Source of the DNA: Planctomycetaceae bacterium
GTDB lineage: Bacteria > Planctomycetota > Planctomycetia > Planctomycetales > Planctomycetaceae
Direction: 5' to 3'
DNA: 6,050 bases
NCBI GenBank assembly: GCA_020426425.1
Contig: JAGQQB010000233.1
Location: 1 to 6,050 of the forward strand
A program made the translations under genes and the position numbers. Positions 3,601 through 6,050 of this stretch are shown in pieces (positions within the stretch are counted from its first letter, which is position 1; every line of letters starts with the position of its first letter). Below the pieces are notes generated by a model. That model saw only the letters and a list, made by a program, of their open reading frames with translations. It did not search any database and was not told the origin of the DNA.

Positions 3601-6050
3601 CGCAGTCCACAGGCGGCTACATCGCCCCCTCTGGCATAGGCACAGGCATCACGGACGCCGATGGAGACGGACTCGATGACAACTATGACGCGAACACCGC
3701 TGGCGTGGTCGGCAGTAACGGACTGACGCCGGTCGACACCGATAGCGACAGCACACCCGACTATCTCGACACTGACTCCGACAACGATGGGATTGCCGAC
3801 GTTGACGAGAATGGCCTCGGCGTATCCCAGGTCGCGCCCGGAGACGCCGACACCGATGACGACGGCCTCAAGGATGCCTACGAAAACGCCATCGATGGCA
3901 ATCCAGATGATGGCTATGTTGTGAATGAAGGGGTGACTGATCCTCTCAATGCACCGAATGGGTATCTGCCAGATGAAGGGGGTGATGCCAGTCCAACGCC
4001 TGTTCCGCTTACATCCGATCTCGACTTTCGCGATGCGGTGCCCGACAACGATCCGCCAGTTGGTGTGAACGACACTATTCCGGTCACGGAAGATACACCC
4101 GTGACCCAGAACGTGCTCGGCAACGACGCAGACCCCGATGGCGATTCGCTGACGATTTCTGCCGCGGAAATCGACGTCGATGGCGATGGCATGCCGGACT
4201 CGCTCGTGCTGGACACGCCGACCCTAATCACCGGCATCGGCGGTGATCCCATCGGCACGATCACGGTGACCACCACCGGCGATGTCACATTTGCCCCAGC
4301 ACTGAATTACACCGGCCCGGTTCCCAACCTGACCTACACGCCGAACGATGGCACAGTGGACGGCACATCGGCCACGGTGACTTTTGGTCCGATCACACCG
4401 GTCAACGATCCACCGGCGATCAACCTCGATCCGAGCAACACCACCGGGGGAGCCGATGATGGGAACCATCAGCTGATCTATCAGGTGGGTGACGGCCCGA
4501 CGCCTTTGGGGGAAGTCAGCGCCGGCAACGAAGCAGTCTTGAGCGATGTCGACAGCACCGAGCTGACATCAATGACGCTTTCGGTGACAGGCCTGGTCGA
4601 TGCTGGCAGCGAAGTGCTCGTCATCGGGGGCACCACCATTCCGCTGGGAACTGATGGTGGCCCGACAATTGTGACGGTGAACGGCACCCAGTTCTCCGTA
4701 ACGCTGACCAGCGGCGGAACGACCGCCACGATCACCCCGCAAGGCGCGGCGACAGCGCAACTGACGGCATTCGAAGACTTGTTGCGGGACGTGTCGTACC
4801 AGAACCTCGCCGCCGAACCGACCAATGGGGACCGGGACTTCACCATCATCGTCAACGATGGTGACCTCGACAGCGATCCGGTGGTTGCCACCGTCAGCGT
4901 GCTCAACGAATTTAGTGCCCCACCGGCCGTCAACGCGACTGAAGACACCGACCCGCTCGCCCTGGATATCACCAATTTGGGGGCCACCGGGACATTCACG
5001 ATTGACCTCACCGGAGCGCCTGTCGGGTCGACCCTGACGGTCGGCAGCGACCCCGACATGGATGGCATCTGGACCGTCGATCCGGCGGATATTCATCTCG
5101 CCGAGATTGAACTACCCGAGCACTACAGCGGTACCTTCAGCATTACGGTGACGCACGGGATCGAAGTTGAGCAAATCGACTTCAACATTCAGCTCGCCGC
5201 CGACGCGCCTACTTTGACGCTGGGCGATGCCACCGGTTCGCACGATACGACGATTGCCATTCCGTTCAGTGTGAACGGAGCCGCAGGCCGCAACGTCGAT
5301 ATTCTCGACCTGATTGATCAGGATCCAGACACCAACGAAGACGGCCCAGAAACACTCGCGTCGCTGATTCTGTCATCGATCCCGGTCGGGACGACGCTCA
5401 GCGACGGCACGAATACGTTCACGGCCACCAGTGGAAATACATCGATCGAAATCGTGGCGTGGGATCTGGCGAACCTGGAGATCACACCACCGGCTGGGTT
5501 TGTGGGCGACATTGTGCTCGCTGTATCGGCCACGTCGACCGAAGATGTGATCACCGCAAATCTCAGTCAGATCTTCAAGACCGGCACCGACGTCAATGGC
5601 GGCTCCTACAGTGGGACGGCGCCTCAAGTCTACGACCTGGGTGGCGTCTACGCTCGCATGACCAAAATCGGCGACCTGCCGCTCACCTCATCCATGCGGA
5701 TTGATAAGAACGAAGGTTTCATTATCGAATTCTTCTCCGATCTCGCACTCACACAACCGACTGAGGTGCAGGGTCTGCAATTGTCCTTCTCGGAGATCGA
5801 TGGAACGGAAGTCGTCACGTTCGCCGCCACCAATCTGCTTGGCGGAACCGTCACTGGCACCCCCGAGAACAACTACACTCTCAACGGTGGCCCCACTCGC
5901 GTTGGACTCACGGGAACATCGCTCAACTCCACCATTCCCGGCGATATTCCCTCGACGAGCCCGGAAGGGCAGGGGACCATGACTTACGTGAACGCCGTCC
6001 AGCGTGTCCAGGTACTCATGACCGGACAAACTGGCGCAACGGTTTTGCTG
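639..6050 (+). CDS. Giant multidomain surface adhesin (LEPR-XLL / DUF4347 / choice-of-anchor L / cadherin-like / VWA / TSP3-like), 3' end outside the window
   Basis: One frame stays open for 1804 codons to the window edge. The product is probably exported and surface- or matrix-associated, binding calcium and mediating attachment; this is inferred from domain content. Order: LEPR-XLL motif, acidic Pro-rich linker, DUF4347, choice-of-anchor L, two cadherin/Big_9-like domains, calcium repeats, VWA, more calcium repeats, two cadherin-like domains, two RTX/Bap-type repeats and an unassigned beta-rich segment. The ATG at 639 is chosen because the basic start MFNSRSKFVTWHKLR leads directly into LEPR-XLL about 18 residues in, the usual layout. 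An in-frame ATG at 282 would add a 119-residue Arg-rich tail unlike any domain. No clear ribosome-binding site precedes 639. The protein has about a dozen lysines, abundant Asp, Thr and Gly, and a single cysteine (C168). No classical signal peptide is seen. Any C-terminal secretion or anchoring signal would lie beyond the window. Confidence 0.95.
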   Translation, partial: MFNSRSKFVTWHKLRSVLAEQLEDRVLFDAVAALPVPQEPPASEAPEPVQQQSAEATPTDVQRELVLINSNVTDVNTLLSEILAQGEERAFEIVLLDADRDGVEQITDLLAQSSGDYSAIHLLSHAEDGRVQLGNTWLANDSLAGYAGQIAQWGNALTDSGDLLIYGCNLAASAEGLQLIDSIAALTSADVTASVDVTGHADLGGNWVLEHTAGTIEAISLSPANWSQRLDLSITDVATTGASGLAQQILGDGVTINSVNYFGGGQQAAIFNTGAGLSFGSNVLAFTDGAIFSSGTAASVAGPNSSGGFTVNAPGIDNDPDFNALSGSGTFDASFLVVNFTPDVPPGASAGDVGRMTMQIVFGSEEYNEYVYSGFNDSMAVIVNGVNQAKVPNGLSFGIDTINDAANQNPAFGSPTLDPNPEHTAAGFESANPSLYRNNESGAFNTQMDGFTITIPVTFDVIVGQQNTLKIGVADTLDAGLDSWVLIKADSGETVIVAENDAVTTPTNVAKSIDVTANDYDLQGDTLTVTHILDQAIAPGGTITLASGVTATLGLDGHTITIAGDGTNTANDAFTYTVTDGNGGSSIAFVNVTITAPVVNTPPTANQDTYTIVPGTATTIDPVGDNDTDGDGDPLTVTEVIDPNNGTPITYTIGSGLGETPVGSTITLSSGTTVIINLDGTLTVQQPLASKSVENFSYTISDGRGGTDTATVTLQTDTDGDGVANVDDLDDDNDGLLDSFEDGGDGLYAADASRVVFILDTSGSISAAEYTQFQASVTATANAILAINPLAQFAVVQYGGGASLTTHTAHVTVPFQNAVPVFSRDTTLGIQDHLPASLADVHGFWEAGGPLDLSTGTNNSIIIFTDAAEAASGWSVLNDAPGVNDPDALDGYGEYQFLKDTYNARIIIDHVQPGIVTQAVLNNIASEDNSGTELGFQTGFTLTPAQIQQLAIAAVGPETIAQDTDGDGLLNSLDLDSDDDGIPDNIEAQSTGGYIAPSGIGTGITDADGDGLDDNYDANTAGVVGSNGLTPVDTDSDSTPDYLDTDSDNDGIADVDENGLGVSQVAPGDADTDDDGLKDAYENAIDGNPDDGYVVNEGVTDPLNAPNGYLPDEGGDASPTPVPLTSDLDFRDAVPDNDPPVGVNDTIPVTEDTPVTQNVLGNDADPDGDSLTISAAEIDVDGDGMPDSLVLDTPTLITGIGGDPIGTITVTTTGDVTFAPALNYTGPVPNLTYTPNDGTVDGTSATVTFGPITPVNDPPAINLDPSNTTGGADDGNHQLIYQVGDGPTPLGEVSAGNEAVLSDVDSTELTSMTLSVTGLVDAGSEVLVIGGTTIPLGTDGGPTIVTVNGTQFSVTLTSGGTTATITPQGAATAQLTAFEDLLRDVSYQNLAAEPTNGDRDFTIIVNDGDLDSDPVVATVSVLNEFSAPPAVNATEDTDPLALDITNLGATGTFTIDLTGAPVGSTLTVGSDPDMDGIWTVDPADIHLAEIELPEHYSGTFSITVTHGIEVEQIDFNIQLAADAPTLTLGDATGSHDTTIAIPFSVNGAAGRNVDILDLIDQDPDTNEDGPETLASLILSSIPVGTTLSDGTNTFTATSGNTSIEIVAWDLANLEITPPAGFVGDIVLAVSATSTEDVITANLSQIFKTGTDVNGGSYSGTAPQVYDLGGVYARMTKIGDLPLTSSMRIDKNEGFIIEFFSDLALTQPTEVQGLQLSFSEIDGTEVVTFAATNLLGGTVTGTPENNYTLNGGPTRVGLTGTSLNSTIPGDIPSTSPEGQGTMTYVNAVQRVQVLMTGQTGATVLL
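690..728 (+). other. LEPR-XLL-type N-terminal motif (variant LEDRVLF)
   Basis: Residues 18-30 read LAEQLEDRVLFDA, matching the LEPR-XLL pattern (L-E-P/D-R-x-L-L) found near the N-terminus of very large planctomycetal and some other bacterial surface proteins. Asp replaces Pro, and Phe replaces the second Leu of XLL. The preceding residues are basic (R5, K7, H12, K13, R15), which suits an export-related role, although the function of the motif is not established. A linker rich in Pro, Glu, Ala and Gln (residues 31-63) follows it. Confidence 0.75.
828..1295 (+). other. DUF4347 domain with possible His/Cys dyad
   Basis: Residues about 64-219 carry the hallmarks of DUF4347: a start resembling ELVLINSNV, a strand-plus-His segment IHLLSHAEDGRVQLGN, then LLIYGCNLAAS, TSADVTASVDVTG and a closing GGNWVLEHTAG. 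The family is common as the N-terminal domain of giant RTX-type adhesins. H125 (in SH) and C168 (in GC) each follow a hydrophobic strand and are 43 residues apart, resembling the catalytic His and Cys of caspase/CHAT-like peptidases. That resemblance is my inference from the motif layout. The Gly that usually follows the His is Ala here (SHAEDG). C168 is the only cysteine in the visible protein. Confidence 0.85.
1332..2111 (+). other. Choice-of-anchor L domain
   Basis: Residues about 232-491 match the choice-of-anchor L pattern: an early stretch ITDVATTGASGLAQQILG, then NSVNYFGG and a glycine-rich section with FTDGAIFSSG. Next come DNDPDFNALSG and the signature FGSEEYNEYV (from residue 362), followed by FNDSMAVIVNG, and near the end LKIGVADTLDAGLDSWVLI. 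The family occurs in exported bacterial proteins that use varied C-terminal sorting signals (PEP-CTERM, T9SS and others). Its biochemical role is unknown. It directly follows DUF4347 here with almost no linker. Confidence 0.8.
2115..2423 (+). other. Cadherin-like / Big_9-type Ig-like domain 1
   Basis: Residues about 493-595 show the usual pattern of this repeat: AENDAVTT at the start, a calcium-type loop TANDYDLQGDTLTV, a middle beta region, and the closing strands FTYTVTDGNGGSS leading to VNVTIT. Such domains form rod-like, calcium-stiffened stalks in surface adhesins. Confidence 0.75.
2436..2780 (+). other. Cadherin-like / Big_9-type Ig-like domain 2
   Basis: Residues about 600-714 begin NTPPTANQDTY, carry an Asp-rich loop DNDTDGDGDPLTV (one extra Asp-Gly step compared with the common NDxDxDGDxLTV form), and end in FSYTISDGRGGTDTATVTL. 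Homologous to the preceding domain by motif order. Confidence 0.75.
2787..2876 (+). repeat. Short thrombospondin type 3-like calcium repeat block A
   Basis: Residues 717-746 contain DTDGDGVANVDDLDDDNDG followed by LLDSFEDGGDG. The spacing of Asp at alternate positions followed by Gly is the TSP3/EF-loop-like calcium-binding pattern. The block breaks off after about 30 residues and runs straight into the VWA domain. The array resumes after that domain. Confidence 0.75.
2898..3503 (+). other. Von Willebrand factor A domain
   Basis: Residues about 754-955. RVVFILDTSGSIS places the DxSxS metal-ion-dependent adhesion site at D760, S762 and S764. The strand IIIFTDAAEA supplies the later MIDAS Asp (D866). 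Strands AQFAVVQYGG and ARIIIDHV, and the final helix LTPAQIQQLAIAAV, fit the alternating alpha/beta Rossmann-like fold. The intervening MIDAS Thr cannot be placed by eye. VWA domains bind protein ligands through the metal ion, usually for adhesion. Here it sits between two calcium-repeat blocks. Confidence 0.85.
3525..3887 (+). repeat. Thrombospondin type 3-like calcium repeat array B
   Basis: Residues 963-1083 contain at least six Asp-rich loops: DTDGDGLLNSLD, DSDDDGIPDNIE, DADGDGLDDNYD, DTDSDSTPDYLD, DSDNDGIADVDE and DTDDDGLKDAYE. One unit is altered (DSDSTPD, lacking the usual Gly). The block containing NIEAQSTGGYIAPSG closely resembles the form of this repeat seen in exported proteins of Bacteroidota and Gammaproteobacteria. 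A linker at residues 1084-1136, ending in SDLDFRDAV, joins it to the next Ig-like domain. Confidence 0.82.
4047..4409 (+). other. Cadherin-like Ig-like domain 3 with an extra calcium-type loop
   Basis: Residues about 1137-1257 start NDPPVGVNDT, then VTEDTPVTQNVLGNDADPDGDSLTI, and end LTYTPNDGTVDGTSATVTF followed by PVNDPP, the usual junction motif between repeats. A DVDGDGMPD segment (1179-1187) lies inside the domain and looks like a TSP3 or dockerin-type calcium loop. Confidence 0.72.
4410..4913 (+). other. Cadherin-like domain 4
   Basis: Residues about 1258-1425 contain LSDVDSTELTSMTLSVTG, a beta-rich centre, then FEDLLRDVSYQN and FTIIVNDGDLDSDPVVATVSV. The L-x-x-L-L-R-x-V-x-Y-x-N segment followed by a closing DG-D strand is typical of a longer cadherin-like repeat found in giant bacterial adhesins. 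It is longer than domains 1 to 3, at about 168 residues. Confidence 0.65.
4914..5546 (+). other. Two RTX/Bap-adhesin-type Ig-like repeats
   Basis: Residues about 1426-1521 and 1523-1636 share a pattern: PVGSTLTVGSD..GIWTVDPADIHLAEIELP..YSGTFSITVT in the first, and PVGTTLSDGTN followed later by WDLANLEITPPAGFVGDIVLAVSAT in the second. The order PxGxTLxxG, then Trp, then a Pro-containing strand, then GxxxxxVxAT is that of repeats in type I-secreted biofilm adhesins. The two copies are clearly diverged, so they are not a recent duplication. Confidence 0.62.
5547..6050 (+). other. Unassigned beta-rich segment at the window edge
   Basis: Residues 1637-1804 lack the DG-closing strands and Asp loops of the upstream repeats. 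Features include GGVYARMTKIGDLPL, MRIDKNEGFIIEFFSDLAL, LSFSEIDGTEVVTFAATN and VQRVQVLMTGQTG. The alternating hydrophobic pattern suggests a beta-sandwich. I cannot assign a family, and the domain may continue past the window. Confidence 0.45.

Noticed and set aside
2787..3887. Periodic GAC/GAT/GGC tracts as a nucleotide tandem repeat or CRISPR-like array
   Set aside because: The periodicity follows the Asp/Gly calcium-loop codons of one protein frame; units vary in sequence and spacing, with no conserved repeat or unique spacers.
4481..5068. Long minus-strand open frame (195 codons) opposite the adhesin repeats
   Set aside because: It lies antisense to strongly supported domains. Its Val-, Ser- and Pro-rich translation is what Asp/Thr/Gly-rich repeats give when read on the other strand.

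Overview
The window most likely comes from a planctomycete. The main gene begins with a variant of the LEPR-XLL motif (LAEQLEDRVLFDA), which sits near the N-terminus of many large planctomycetal surface proteins. Codons are moderately GC-rich, and no convincing Shine-Dalgarno site precedes the main start, which is also common in that phylum. No rRNA or other marker gene is present, so genus and species cannot be read from the sequence.

Layout. On the left, bases 1-179 hold the first 59 codons of a minus-strand gene that runs off the window. It starts with a clear Sec-type signal peptide. Bases 180-638 form a divergent intergenic region with two small dyad elements but no recognisable gene. 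From 639 to the last base, one uninterrupted plus-strand reading frame (1804 codons, no stop reached) fills the rest of the window. It encodes the N-terminal part of a giant modular exported protein.

Domain order in the giant protein (residues): LEPR-XLL motif (18-30); Pro/Glu/Gln linker; DUF4347 domain (about 64-219); choice-of-anchor L domain (about 232-491); two cadherin/Big_9-type Ig-like domains (493-595, 600-714); short thrombospondin-type-3-like calcium repeats (717-746); von Willebrand factor A domain with a DxSxS metal site (754-955); a second, longer calcium-repeat array (963-1083); further cadherin-like domains (1137-1257, 1258-1425); two RTX/Bap-adhesin-type repeats (1426-1636); and an unassigned beta-rich segment to the window edge (1637-1804). 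The protein is very acidic, with only about a dozen lysines.

Interpretation. The gene looks like a calcium-stabilised surface adhesin or matrix protein. The most interesting detail is that the 1804 residues contain one cysteine. It lies in the DUF4347 domain in a GC motif, 43 residues after an SH motif, a layout resembling the His/Cys dyad of caspase/CHAT-like (clan CD) proteases. This raises the inference that the N-terminal domain may be a protease or self-processing module. The divergent signal-peptide gene may share regulation or function with the adhesin, but too little of it is visible to tell.
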